From: Parietichytrium sp. I65-24A
Lineage: Eukaryota; Sar; Bigyra; Thraustochytrida; Thraustochytriidae
Direction of reading: 5' to 3'
Length of the DNA: 64,000 nucleotides
Assembly (NCBI GenBank): GCA_012862575.1
Contig: BLSF01000020.1
Span: 496,001-560,000 of the forward strand
Every line of letters starts with the position of its first letter. Position 1 is the stretch's first letter. Below, piece after piece: positions 39,785 to 49,609 of this stretch. The notes under the pieces are model-generated. The model worked only from the letters and a program-made list of their open reading frames with translations. It did not search any database and had not been told where the DNA came from. A program made the translations under genes and the position numbers.

Positions 39785-42421
39785 TCAAGGAGAAAATGGA
39801 ACTTCGATGACCACTTCTGGTTTTGGGTGAGATTTGCGATCTCTTCCAGATGTTTCCGGGTTGTCGAATTCGGGGCCTTTCAGTTCGCTAACGTTAAGAT
39901 GTAGGCCACCAACAGCCACGCCGGCAATTTTCTCCGCTGCGTCGCGATGGAGCTCACTCAAGCCAGACGGAGTCGGCGACTCCGCGATCTGGGGCGACGT
40001 TGGCGACCCTGGATCCACAAAAGTCTGAAACTCGCCTTTCTCGTTGCGAAAATGAACAAAGTCCCTCACGGACTTTTCCTTGTTTGTAACTTTCCCAGCA
40101 ACTCTTTCCTGCTGACGAACAGAAACCTTCTCACGCCGGGCGAACTCTCCGCCGGCGCTTTCTAGGTGAGTCATTTCCTTCACAGACTCCTCTATCTCCT
40201 CCCAAACCTGTACCTTGCCATTCCATAAAATCTTTGCAAACTCCACCTTTCTAGTCTCAGTGACCACCTCTCGTCGCCGGAATGTGCCAGTCTGGTCAAA
40301 ACTACTCTGCTTTGGCACACCGACTACCGCGCCTCCGGGGCCTCGAAAGCCAAGGTACGCAAACACCTGAGGATACATGCATGCCTCGTCTGAATCGCAC
40401 GAAAACGCAGTAAATCCTGCAGGCACGATCCATCCACGCTCGACGGCGTCCTGCTGCCACTGGCACGTCTGGGTTTCCGCGAGTGATTCCAGTTTTGACA
40501 TGACCTCTTCGCGCCGCTTCTTTTGCTCATGTTCGCGCTCGAGCTCTTTCTCCTCTTCTGGAGTTGGATCCATACCTTTGCTCCACACCTCGATAAGCGG
40601 GGAATCGGTCGATAGGATAGCCTCCTCCCACTCTGGTTGGCCTCCAAACCGAATACCGAGCTTGACAACAATAAGTTTTGCGCTCTGTTTGCATTCTGCA
40701 AATTCTCCATGTGCCCAGAGACAAAGCGCAGAAAGTAATAAATTTACACGTCCGTCCAAGTCGCATTCAATATCATCTGGAAGGCAGTTTATCATTTGCT
40801 CCACCATCGTTGCGCACTGGAGAACCACAGTCGGCATGTCGTGCAGCGTTCCTGCCTCTAAAAGAGATGCCAGGGTTCGTCCAAACCCGTAAGGTTGTTT
40901 GTCGGCCATCCGGTATAGGCAAATAGTTGCGCTCGAGGACACCAGCGTCTCGGGATCGCTTGATCTCACGAGACACATCTCCATTAGCGCTCGCTCGTTT
41001 ACAGTGTCTGAGCTCAATTGAAGCTGTTCAGGGCAGCCCTCCAATATCACAGTGAGAACTCCAAAAGCCTCGCTCGCAAGTTGGGGGTCTTCACAGGCAG
41101 CAACATTACATACCAAGGGCAAGACGTTTGGAACAATGGTTCCCAAGGTAGCGCAGTCATCGTGTTCTCCTAGAAGACGCAAAGCATCCAAAATCCAGGG
41201 CAAGCTAGACAGATCCCCATCGTCAATTTCGGGAAGGCACCCCAGGATCTGCTCTACCGCTTGGTCGGCATCCAAGTACTCTCCACCATCAGCGTCCTCC
41301 TCCTCCTCCCCTTCCTGTGCATCTTCACAGGAGTCTTGCTGATTTGCGTCAATCTCGTCCCCGAAGGAAAATGCTGGCCCTGTGCGCATGCTCGTCGCGT
41401 CATCGTATGCGGCCAGTTCTGGCGCTGAGTCTCTCGGCAGCACGGACTCGCTATTATCATAGAAATGTACACTATCAGATGGCAAGTCACTGCAGGAACC
41501 GTTGAACATATTGCTGTCCGCGTCGTCCCCATCTGAACTACTGTGGTCATTGTTGTCGTTGTTATTATTGTTGGCGTACGAATACGATGGCTCCTCGCTC
41601 GGCTCCTCGCTCACGTTTTGCTCTTCATTGTTATTATTCGCGCACGCCATTGGGTGACTACGGTTAGGAAGCGGGCTCGGCGCGGAGAATAAATAACTCT
41701 TGTCGACCCTTTGCGAGCTTTGGCTCCTTTCCAGAAGATTTGCGCTGGAGTCAGCATCAACTTCATGCCTCTCATCCACGAAAGCTTCCGCGTCATGGGC
41801 CTTCTTCTTTGGCCTTCTTGGCATTGGCGACAGGATAGACTCCACCTGCTCGGTGAGATGGGTTGCAATGAATTCCATAGCCCACGGGTAAAAAGCATCC
41901 CACTTCAAATACCTCGTCTTGTTTTCTTTGAATGGCCTTTGGACCAGGTCATCAAGTTGCTCTGGTTTGGACTTGAGAAGCCTCGGCACTTTCTCCCCCA
42001 GCGTTCCCATTGCTCTCAACACGGATGTGAGAAAAATGATGCATTCATCAGACGTCAGAGACGAGCTTGATCCGAGATCAAATAAATCGTAAAGAAACCT
42101 GCACTTCTCCCGCAGTGTGCTCGCGGAGAGCAGGCACATTCCCGTGAATACCGTCAACGTGCACCCGCGAAGCATATGTGAGTTTGCTCTTTGCCGGAAA
42201 TCTGTCCTGTCGCTGAACGGTTTGAAGTGTTTGATAGCTTCTCTAGTGTTGAGCCGCGGAAACGTCTGAACGAATGTCTCCAGCGTAATGGTCAGCGTTC
42301 CCTCTGGGACAAGCATCGCGTACCTTTGAAGCGCCTCCTCCAGATCCCTGACCTCCCATTTCTTCACCGGGCTGGAGGCGAACTCCGGCTTGAACTGCAT
42401 GTATGATGCCTCATTTCCCAT
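39785..42421 (-). CDS. Large acidic protein with N-myristoylation motif, unknown function
   Basis: This is an 878-residue protein. The N-terminus MGNEAS fits N-myristoylation. Residues about 25-200 are helical and contain a degenerate EF-hand-like pair (FLYDLFDLGSSSSLTSDECIIFLTSVL), reminiscent of calcium-sensor proteins, but the loop lacks most acidic ligands. Residues about 205-400 are low-complexity, rich in Asn, Asp, Ser and Glu. Residues about 405-650 form a helical, HEAT/armadillo-like region. The C-terminal part (about 690-878) has an unrecognised block with WNGKVQVWEEIEESV and DFVHFRNEKGEF. No catalytic domain is evident. The ATG at 42421 is the natural start; membrane scaffold is a guess. 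Confidence 0.75.
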   Translation of the reverse strand: MGNEASYMQFKPEFASSPVKKWEVRDLEEALQRYAMLVPEGTLTITLETFVQTFPRLNTREAIKHFKPFSDRTDFRQRANSHMLRGCTLTVFTGMCLLSASTLREKCRFLYDLFDLGSSSSLTSDECIIFLTSVLRAMGTLGEKVPRLLKSKPEQLDDLVQRPFKENKTRYLKWDAFYPWAMEFIATHLTEQVESILSPMPRRPKKKAHDAEAFVDERHEVDADSSANLLERSQSSQRVDKSYLFSAPSPLPNRSHPMACANNNNEEQNVSEEPSEEPSYSYANNNNNDNNDHSSSDGDDADSNMFNGSCSDLPSDSVHFYDNSESVLPRDSAPELAAYDDATSMRTGPAFSFGDEIDANQQDSCEDAQEGEEEEDADGGEYLDADQAVEQILGCLPEIDDGDLSSLPWILDALRLLGEHDDCATLGTIVPNVLPLVCNVAACEDPQLASEAFGVLTVILEGCPEQLQLSSDTVNERALMEMCLVRSSDPETLVSSSATICLYRMADKQPYGFGRTLASLLEAGTLHDMPTVVLQCATMVEQMINCLPDDIECDLDGRVNLLLSALCLWAHGEFAECKQSAKLIVVKLGIRFGGQPEWEEAILSTDSPLIEVWSKGMDPTPEEEKELEREHEQKKRREEVMSKLESLAETQTCQWQQDAVERGWIVPAGFTAFSCDSDEACMYPQVFAYLGFRGPGGAVVGVPKQSSFDQTGTFRRREVVTETRKVEFAKILWNGKVQVWEEIEESVKEMTHLESAGGEFARREKVSVRQQERVAGKVTNKEKSVRDFVHFRNEKGEFQTFVDPGSPTSPQIAESPTPSGLSELHRDAAEKIAGVAVGGLHLNVSELKGPEFDNPETSGRDRKSHPKPEVVIEVPFSP

Positions 42422-44575
42422 CTTGCCGTCTCCGCCAGCGATCGCGGCACGCCTCGCTCCGCGGGATCAGCCTTGGCCTGTGCAAGGGCCGCCCACCACC
42501 ACCTCCGCCTCTGGCAGGTTCAATTTCAGCTGCAGAGCCTCCGATGCGACCAGCTGAGGTGCGGTTGGCTTCGTTGGAGTGGCCGCAATGCACACAAATG
42601 TGCTGAGTGCGATGACCTCGTGGCGAGCAGTAGAGGAGGGGAGACAAGTTGGCTACTGCAAGTGATGGCTTGCTTCTAAATAGAACTCCACGCCAACGTC
42701 TATATTTTCACGGATCTCTCGTGCTCTTCTCTCTCTCTTTCATACTTTCACTCCGTGTCTCTCTCCTCCACCGACCTCCGTTTACCGTCGTCGGCTGCGA
42801 GTTGCTCTCCCATGAAAGAAGCAATGAGCAATGAGCAGCAAGCGAGGTTTGAAGCGTGTTGTTATTCAGAATTGGACAAAGTCAGCTGGCGTGAGATGAG
42901 AAGATCTCTGTTTTGACCGAAGGTCACACTTCCAACCTCTCTGTGAGCTCCTGTTCAATGGAATTATCGTTCGGACCAATGCAATGGCCTGTGATCTGGT
43001 AATATTATGATATTGTGATATTATGACGGCCTGCCTCTTCGTGTCAATCATCGAGCTATCTCTCTTGGAAAAGACGTCCAAGGGGGCTATCGTCTCATTT
43101 TACCTTTGAGCTCGATCAGGATTCAGGCGATCATAGAATTATGATAAATAAACCTTGTTCTTCCGAAGTGAAACTTGACCTTGAAGGGAACGGAGGAAAC
43201 GAGCGCCGGCCGGCCGGTCCGGGGCAAGCAAGTTCAACGGCAACATAGAATATTGAAGGAGGGTATTTGTGTATTCTCATATGTTCAAGTATGGTGATTC
43301 TTCTTTTGTTCGCTCGCTCTCTTCGTGTGTTCGACTATGCTGAACGTTTCGTGGATAGCAAGTGATGGGTAAAGGTTTAACTAATCAACTACTCTACTTG
43401 CTGTCGACAGCATGGCGCTCGATGCCTGACCGTGTGCTACAACTGCCACAAGAGGCAATAAGATAGAGGGGTTATTGAGCGCCTTTTCTCCGCGCCAGTT
43501 TGCACACTCGTGTAACAGCAACAGCGCCTCTTTTACTGTCCCAAACTACTGCTGTACTCAGTGCTGTACTGTACAAACAATCCTCGCTTCAGAATCTCAT
43601 TCATCTCATTCTCGAACGTGAAATCATCAAGAAAAGAAAGAATGCTTTGCCAGCGTTGGTGTTGCTACGAAAGTTCGAAATTCGAAACAATTCATCCGAC
43701 AGTTTTGTTCAATTAATTATTTGGATTGACTTCTGATGACGAGCAGTACGAACAGCCAGTCTTAGCAGTACTGTAAAGAGCGAGATAGATCATTTTGCTG
43801 TGCAGTTCAGAATCAAAATTCATGAGATTCAGACTTTCGGAACTCAAAATTGCCAGGATTCAGACGGAACGTGAAAAAGAACACAAGTGTTTTGTGCAGT
43901 CCAGCTGAAATTGACAGTGAATAGATGCACGTCCGCCACGCATGGTTCGAAAGAAAAAAATAACACAGTTTTCTGAAATAAACAGGTTCCGCGCTATTCA
44001 CGCCAATACTACTTACCTACTCTTCACCAGTAGTCATCGTTTAGAACACAAGCATACATAGTCTTGTACAGTAGTTCAACACGTAAGCTACGTGTACTTC
44101 CGCGTCCGAAACCTCCAGCGTCCCCTTACCCAATATCATATCCATGTCACTAACACTTCTTTCCACACTCTGCGAACCCTGCAAGTCATCTGCAAGCGTC
44201 GGAGACAGCGCTAGTCCCCACACACTTGATACTATAACAGTACACATCTACCAGCCTACCCGTCTTCCCACGGCTCCACCTAGCAGTGCGCTATAGCACC
44301 ACCTACACCATCTAAGACCCCGCGCGGAGTGCTATGTTCCTACTATCAGGTACTACTGACTTTGCAGGTAAGACCCGTGAAGCAGTTACTCGTAGCGGGA
44401 CGAAGTAGTAGCAGAGTGAGTAGACAGTGTAGTAGGTCTAGCTAGCTAGATTAGAGTAAGTCAATCAAATCTGTTCACACTGAAAAGAAAGACGCAGGAG
44501 AAACAAAGACAAAAGACGAAAGACAAAAGACAATAAGCACATAAGACAAGACGAAGGAAGACAAAGACAAAGACA

Positions 44576-44631
44576 AAGAGAGAGAGAGTAGTAGTAGAAG
44601 AAGAAGAAGAAGAAGAAGGAGGAGGAAGGCG
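44576..44631. repeat. GA / GTA / GAA / GGA microsatellite block
   Basis: Successive short purine-rich microsatellites (GAGAGA, AGTAGTAG, GAAGAAGAA..., GGAGGAGGA) in the 5' flank of the PH-Sec6 gene. Confidence 0.8.
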
Positions 44632-44706
44632 GTGGTCTCCAGAGTATAGACAGATGGAAAGTTGAAGCAAGTCAGTCAGTCGTTCGTTCCCAGTGTGTTA
44701 GTTCCC

Positions 44707-44754
44707 TCCATCCGTCCATCCGTCCATCCCTCCATCCATCCGTCCATCTATCCC
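44707..44754. repeat. Tandem octamer/tetramer array, unit TCCATCCG
   Basis: Six units of 8 bp (TCCATCCG, TCCATCCG, TCCATCCC, TCCATCCA, TCCGTCCA, TCTATCCC), i.e. a TCCN tetramer with octamer-level order, about 345 bp upstream of the PH-Sec6 start. Confidence 0.85.
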
Positions 44755-45098
44755 GCAGTGATCAAAGAATAGTCAAGTCCAACGGGCCGGAACTGTGCAG
44801 TGAATACGCAAGTGTCGGCGACGCGAGACCGGACGGCGCCGAACGTCTCTTCTTGTGTAGTCTGGCGTAGTTTCTTGCGTTTGTTTGTTTGATTGTTTGT
44901 GTTTGTAACTTTGTGGCAACTCTTCCTGGCGCTTTGGCCGCGCCATCTGGCTGCCTTGCGACGCGGGAAGAGGGCGTTGGCTGGGAGAAAAGGTGCGGGT
45001 GGAGTTTGCACGGTGTGGCATGCACAGAAGCTGGGTCTGCTCATCTACGTGTGGTCGCGGGAGTAGAGTGGCAGCTTGATCCGGTTTGTTCAGGAAAG

Positions 45099-48000
45099 AT
45101 GAAGAAGGCCACGCAGGCGGAGCATAGGGAGGCGCTGGTTGAGGATAAAACGCCGCTTAACAGACTGCAAGGCTTCTTGACGAAAAGGTCCTCCAAAGGA
45201 GCGTGGCAGAAGAGATACTTTTGCGTCAACAATCAGTACCTGAATTATTTCTCGTCGAGGAAGATGAAGGAGCTTCGAGCGAGCTGCGATCTTACCGAGC
45301 TCGTGGAGGAGCCGTGTTTGCAAGGACGGTTTGGGGAATTTATGCTCAAGTTTGCTGACGGCGAGCTGCTCGTTCGCGCAAAGAGTCTAAAGGAGGCAGA
45401 CGAGTGGGTGCATGTGCTGTGCGAAAGGAGATCGTATTTCCTTACTGGACCTGGCTCAAAGTTGATTGATGCTGATGATTCAGAAAACGATCGGAAAGAG
45501 TCTATACCCGCAGATGGAGCCCTAACAAAACCACTGAGCCCGACTCAAAGTTCACCCCGCCTTCAAGCGCCTTCGACAAGTTCTGAAGGCAGCTTGGAGT
45601 CGAGCGGGGACTTGGTTGCACAGACTCAGACAAGAGCAAAGCTCTTGACGTCACGTAAAAACACTGTAAAGGCGAGGGACAACGAATGGGAAGCATTTGC
45701 TGCAGAGAATTGTGTCAAGTCAGGCTCCCTAATGAAGCAGTCACCTAGTCGATTCAAAGCGTGGCAATCAAGGCATTTTCGGCTCATCGACGGAGCTTTG
45801 TACTATTACAAAAGTGACAAGCACGAGTTTGGCAATTTTCAGGGAAGGATTGTGCTTGATAAAGCCTGTCAAATTCTGCCTTCTCAGGGAGACGCTTATA
45901 GCTTTGATATCGTAACCCCGCTCCGAACCTTCGAGTTACGTGCGGACACAGTAGCGAAACGGCAGGACTGGATTGGCGCGCTAGAGGAACACCGCAAAAT
46001 GGTGGAACAGCAACGCCAGCAAGTGCTTGACAACGCTTCCAAGCTCGAGGACATGGAGCTAGAGCAAGAGAGAGCACGAATAGAAAAGGAGATGGAGGAG
46101 CGCGTGCCGGCTTGGATGACAATTTGGGATGCCTCTGACCCGGTCGATCGAATGGAGAAGCTGCAAATCAAATTGCGCGACAAATTCAAGGATTCTGCTT
46201 CGAATCTGGAGCGGACAATCGTAGCCTCGACGGGCCTCATCGAAGAGCTTGACGAGCTCTCTTCGGTGTGCCTTGGGCCTCTCTGCAGACCAGATATTTT
46301 GACCGAGTTCGTTCGTACCTACCATTTGCGGGTGGAAAATGAGATTGGTTATTACGTATCAAGCGAGAAGTTTGAGGACTTGACAATCACCGATATTCTG
46401 CGATTGCTGGACCTCGTCACCGCTTACGAGGACTTTATGAAGAAACTCACGACTGGTCCACACGGAAACCAGCTCAAAGAGCAGCTTCCACCGTCCACGA
46501 TGAGCGACAACGTAGACCGCATGGGCGCCAGATACCTCTGCGAGCTGCAAGACTCTCTCGGAACGTGGATTGAAAACATCATCAGCTCACAAATTGCTCG
46601 TGGAGAAAGCAACGTGGAGTCGATCTCTCAAGGAAGCGGCATACTGTGCACCTCGGCTCCGGTAGACCTCTTCAACATGGTGAATGAGACGCTTTTGATG
46701 GCCAAGCAATCTGGTGTTGAACAACTTCAAGGTGCTGTACTTCAATGCTGCCTTGTCGTCCTGGCAGACTATATGGCAAATTTGATGCATGAGCTGGAGC
46801 GCACTGAGCGGGGCAAGCAACTCACCAAGGATCTGCGATTTGTTTGCGCTCTCGCGAATGACTGTTTCAGATCCATCGAGTTCTTGGACGAACTTGAGAA
46901 TGGCGAATTTGGCATTGCGACAAAAGATGCTGGGATTGACTGGGAGCCGATTCGAACTAAGTTTGAGCAGTCAGCGTTCTCGTTGCTGTCTCTGGCAATC
47001 GAAATGATCCATTCGGACGTCGAGGTTCTAACGGATCAACTCTTCACCCCGTCGCACCTGGAAGTTTCGAGGGGAGACATATCCGCAAATGTGATGGCTA
47101 GAATTGCTGCAACCCTTCAGGACTACTTGGAAGACCTCAAGGCGTTCTTGTACCCTGCATATTTTCGGAAATTGCTTCGTCTCTTGATTCGCGACATGGT
47201 GGTCAAGTACTGCGCGCGATTTGTTTCTCTTTCGCCAGTGTTTCAGAATCCTCAAAAGTATGTTGACGAAGTGATCCCCGAAAAAGGGGCATACTCCTTC
47301 GCTACGAAGTTCTCCTCGTTGCACAGCAAGTCAGAGTGCATTACAATAGAAGATGTGTTTCACATGAAAGCGGATAAAGAAGGTTTCTTGGAGACGCTAT
47401 CTGTGATCGTCTTTGATGCAGAAAAGTACTTTGCCAAAGAATTCTTCGTTTGGCAATCGATTCTGGATCTCGTGACTGTCTCGCCGGAGGTGTTCCCAAG
47501 CGCAGTCATGAAGCTCTGCTCTGACCAGCCTGCGCCGGTGCACAAGGCCATTGTTGCCACCGCTCTTTCCTGCTTGTCTCTTCGGACAGACGTGCCAGAT
47601 CATCAATGTCAAGAGATTCTACAATCTATTCGCTCAAGCATGAACGAGTCGCAGGTAGTAAAGTCTCTCTGGAACCCCGTCAAGGGCGATGCCACTTCAG
47701 GCGGAACTGCAGAAGTGTATCAGCGCATATGGCCTTCGCTCATGGTTCGAGGAAAACTATCTCTTCAAATTAAGAACATCGCAGCGAAAGCAAAGACAAG
47801 TATTCGCAAAACCGAGAGCGCCGAGAGCCAAGCGAAAGCAGCATTCTTTAGTTTGGCATCGTCAGTCGCACAAAGCTTAACCGGAGGATTGATTTCACCA
47901 GCTCAGGCGATTCCCAAGGAGGAGGCTGAATACGAGATCGAGAGCAAAGGTTGTGGTTCCCCAAAAGTAGAAGAAATTAGCAAGATCGACGAAGCTGCTG

Positions 48001-49400
48001 AATTCCCAGTCAATCGCGAACGTAGGGCGACTTCTATCACCGAAGCGGTTCAAACAGATATATCCTTGGAGGCCTCGTTGGCAAGAAAGCAGTGGAGGCT
48101 CGTCAAGTTGGATGTCACGGAAGACATCCGAGACGTTGACCTTCACGGCTACCTTGAAATTAGGCTGGAGGACGGTCTGCAGTCATGGGCGCGCAAGTGG
48201 TTCCTCGTCCACAAGGCTATGGAAGAGAAAACTGGCCAGTGGAAACTAGCACTGTCTTTTCATGACTCTCCGCAGGCTCCTGTCCGTACGCGGGTTTTTT
48301 TGGAGCAAGTAAACAAGATCGATCTGGTAACTCCTTTGCCAGTGAGACTGGCCGCAGATGGCATCTCTCTCGTGCTAGTGAAGGAAAAACTGTCCAAGAT
48401 GGCGCAGGGAGACGCGGAATTCCAGATCATCACCAAAACCTCCACTTTTCATATTCGCGCCACTTCGATGAGCGAGACAATTACCTGGGTCAACGGTCTC
48501 AATAAGGCAAGCCGTGAAGCGAGACGAATTGCTTCGGTTCTCAAGGCATCGCAGGGTACGAGTTCCGCACCGGAAACCAGCGTTGCTTATTATGCCCATA
48601 ACAGTATGGCCCAGCTGCGATCTCTCTGCACCACTAAAGGGCTGAAAGCTAGCCTCGACTCGTCCCGCGAGGAGCTTGTCGCGATGCTTTGTGAAAACGC
48701 CGCAACCCGCTATGACAAGGCATCCAATGCGGCAAAAGCTGACTGCGAGGAGAGACGGAAGCTCTTGCTTTCCAAGTCTGTGCCCGAGTTGCATAGTACT
48801 TGCGAGGGGTATGGTCTGGACGCATCAAAATGCTTGACCAAGACGGACATTGTCAATCTTATTGTTGAAACTCAGCCAGAAATGGAGAGCCAAGCAGAGA
48901 AAGAAGCGCACTTGCGTCAACTTGTCGCTCGTGGTCTCGCACTTGTCGAGGATGGAGAGCAAAGCATGGATGCAGAGGAGGTCGCCGGATCCCCAAACCC
49001 TCACATTGAGAATGCGATTGGGATCTTTGAAAGGGTCGCGAGAGAGGCGAACGAGGCCAAGTTCCCTCTCATCGAGGCTCGCGCAATGCATGGCTTGGCC
49101 ACAGCGTACTCTGTGTCAGATGACCGCCGAGATGCAGCTCCAATGATGTTCGAAATGGCTTCGAACATGTTTTTTGGGGCTGGAGAGAAATCAGATGCGC
49201 GAAGTTGTGTCATGGACGCCGCCGAGTTGTATCGCCTAGCAGGGTTGTTCGAAGACTCGATTCGATGCTTGGTGGACTATGATACTAAAACGAGGTCTCT
49301 TGAGTTCTCCGGGAAGATTGAAGAAATTAGGCTGGAGATGACGAAGAAGGCCAAGGCGCCGTCCCGGTTTTCTCGCCTTTCAAACATGTTTTCCTCATAG
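45099..49400 (+). CDS. PH-PH-Sec6-like-PH-SAP-SAP-TPR multidomain protein
   Basis: This is a 1433-residue protein from ATG 45099 (MKKATQAEH). PH1 (about 22-112: LQGFLTKRSSKGAWQKRYF...ADEWVHVL) and PH2 (about 204-300: SGSLMKQSP...WQSRHFRLIDGALYYY...RQDWIGAL) would bind phosphoinositides. Residues about 350-720 resemble the exocyst subunit Sec6 (YLCELQDSLGTWIENIISSQ; APVDLFNMVNETLLMA; YPAYFRKLLRLLIRDMV). PH3 spans about 1010-1145 (HGYLEIRLEDGLQSWARKWFLV...ITWVNGL). Two SAP-like helix pairs follow (about 1167-1200, SMAQLRSLCTTKGLKAS; about 1226-1260, SVPELHSTCEGYGLDAS), then TPR/SNAP-like helices (about 1300-1425). A role in vesicle tethering at membranes is inferred from the Sec6 and PH parts. 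Confidence 0.8.
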   Translation: MKKATQAEHREALVEDKTPLNRLQGFLTKRSSKGAWQKRYFCVNNQYLNYFSSRKMKELRASCDLTELVEEPCLQGRFGEFMLKFADGELLVRAKSLKEADEWVHVLCERRSYFLTGPGSKLIDADDSENDRKESIPADGALTKPLSPTQSSPRLQAPSTSSEGSLESSGDLVAQTQTRAKLLTSRKNTVKARDNEWEAFAAENCVKSGSLMKQSPSRFKAWQSRHFRLIDGALYYYKSDKHEFGNFQGRIVLDKACQILPSQGDAYSFDIVTPLRTFELRADTVAKRQDWIGALEEHRKMVEQQRQQVLDNASKLEDMELEQERARIEKEMEERVPAWMTIWDASDPVDRMEKLQIKLRDKFKDSASNLERTIVASTGLIEELDELSSVCLGPLCRPDILTEFVRTYHLRVENEIGYYVSSEKFEDLTITDILRLLDLVTAYEDFMKKLTTGPHGNQLKEQLPPSTMSDNVDRMGARYLCELQDSLGTWIENIISSQIARGESNVESISQGSGILCTSAPVDLFNMVNETLLMAKQSGVEQLQGAVLQCCLVVLADYMANLMHELERTERGKQLTKDLRFVCALANDCFRSIEFLDELENGEFGIATKDAGIDWEPIRTKFEQSAFSLLSLAIEMIHSDVEVLTDQLFTPSHLEVSRGDISANVMARIAATLQDYLEDLKAFLYPAYFRKLLRLLIRDMVVKYCARFVSLSPVFQNPQKYVDEVIPEKGAYSFATKFSSLHSKSECITIEDVFHMKADKEGFLETLSVIVFDAEKYFAKEFFVWQSILDLVTVSPEVFPSAVMKLCSDQPAPVHKAIVATALSCLSLRTDVPDHQCQEILQSIRSSMNESQVVKSLWNPVKGDATSGGTAEVYQRIWPSLMVRGKLSLQIKNIAAKAKTSIRKTESAESQAKAAFFSLASSVAQSLTGGLISPAQAIPKEEAEYEIESKGCGSPKVEEISKIDEAAEFPVNRERRATSITEAVQTDISLEASLARKQWRLVKLDVTEDIRDVDLHGYLEIRLEDGLQSWARKWFLVHKAMEEKTGQWKLALSFHDSPQAPVRTRVFLEQVNKIDLVTPLPVRLAADGISLVLVKEKLSKMAQGDAEFQIITKTSTFHIRATSMSETITWVNGLNKASREARRIASVLKASQGTSSAPETSVAYYAHNSMAQLRSLCTTKGLKASLDSSREELVAMLCENAATRYDKASNAAKADCEERRKLLLSKSVPELHSTCEGYGLDASKCLTKTDIVNLIVETQPEMESQAEKEAHLRQLVARGLALVEDGEQSMDAEEVAGSPNPHIENAIGIFERVAREANEAKFPLIEARAMHGLATAYSVSDDRRDAAPMMFEMASNMFFGAGEKSDARSCVMDAAELYRLAGLFEDSIRCLVDYDTKTRSLEFSGKIEEIRLEMTKKAKAPSRFSRLSNMFSS

Positions 49401-49609
49401 TGCGGGACATTAGTGACCCACGGTGAGCATCTTGCTGTCAAAATTTACATACTCGTGTACTCTATATATATATTTGTAATGTTTGTGACCTGTTCAGAAA
49501 TTTAAGGAGCCCATAAGCGATTGAATTGCATTGGGGTTCGCGATTACAAACATCAAAGTGCAATGAAATGATTTGTCCCTATTAATAGTAGGACTGTGCG
49601 TGACTTCTT

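Larger units (their letters stand above)
42422..45098. other. Long intergenic region (2.7 kb) before PH-Sec6 gene
   Basis: This is the largest gene-free stretch, between divergent starts. It holds a cysteine-bearing minus-strand frame at about 42433-42665 discussed as a finding, ATATTATG-type short repeats near 43000-43026, GA and GAA microsatellites (44560-44630) and a TCCATCCG array (44707-44754). No complete gene was recognised; an unrecognised spliced gene cannot be excluded. Confidence 0.5.
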
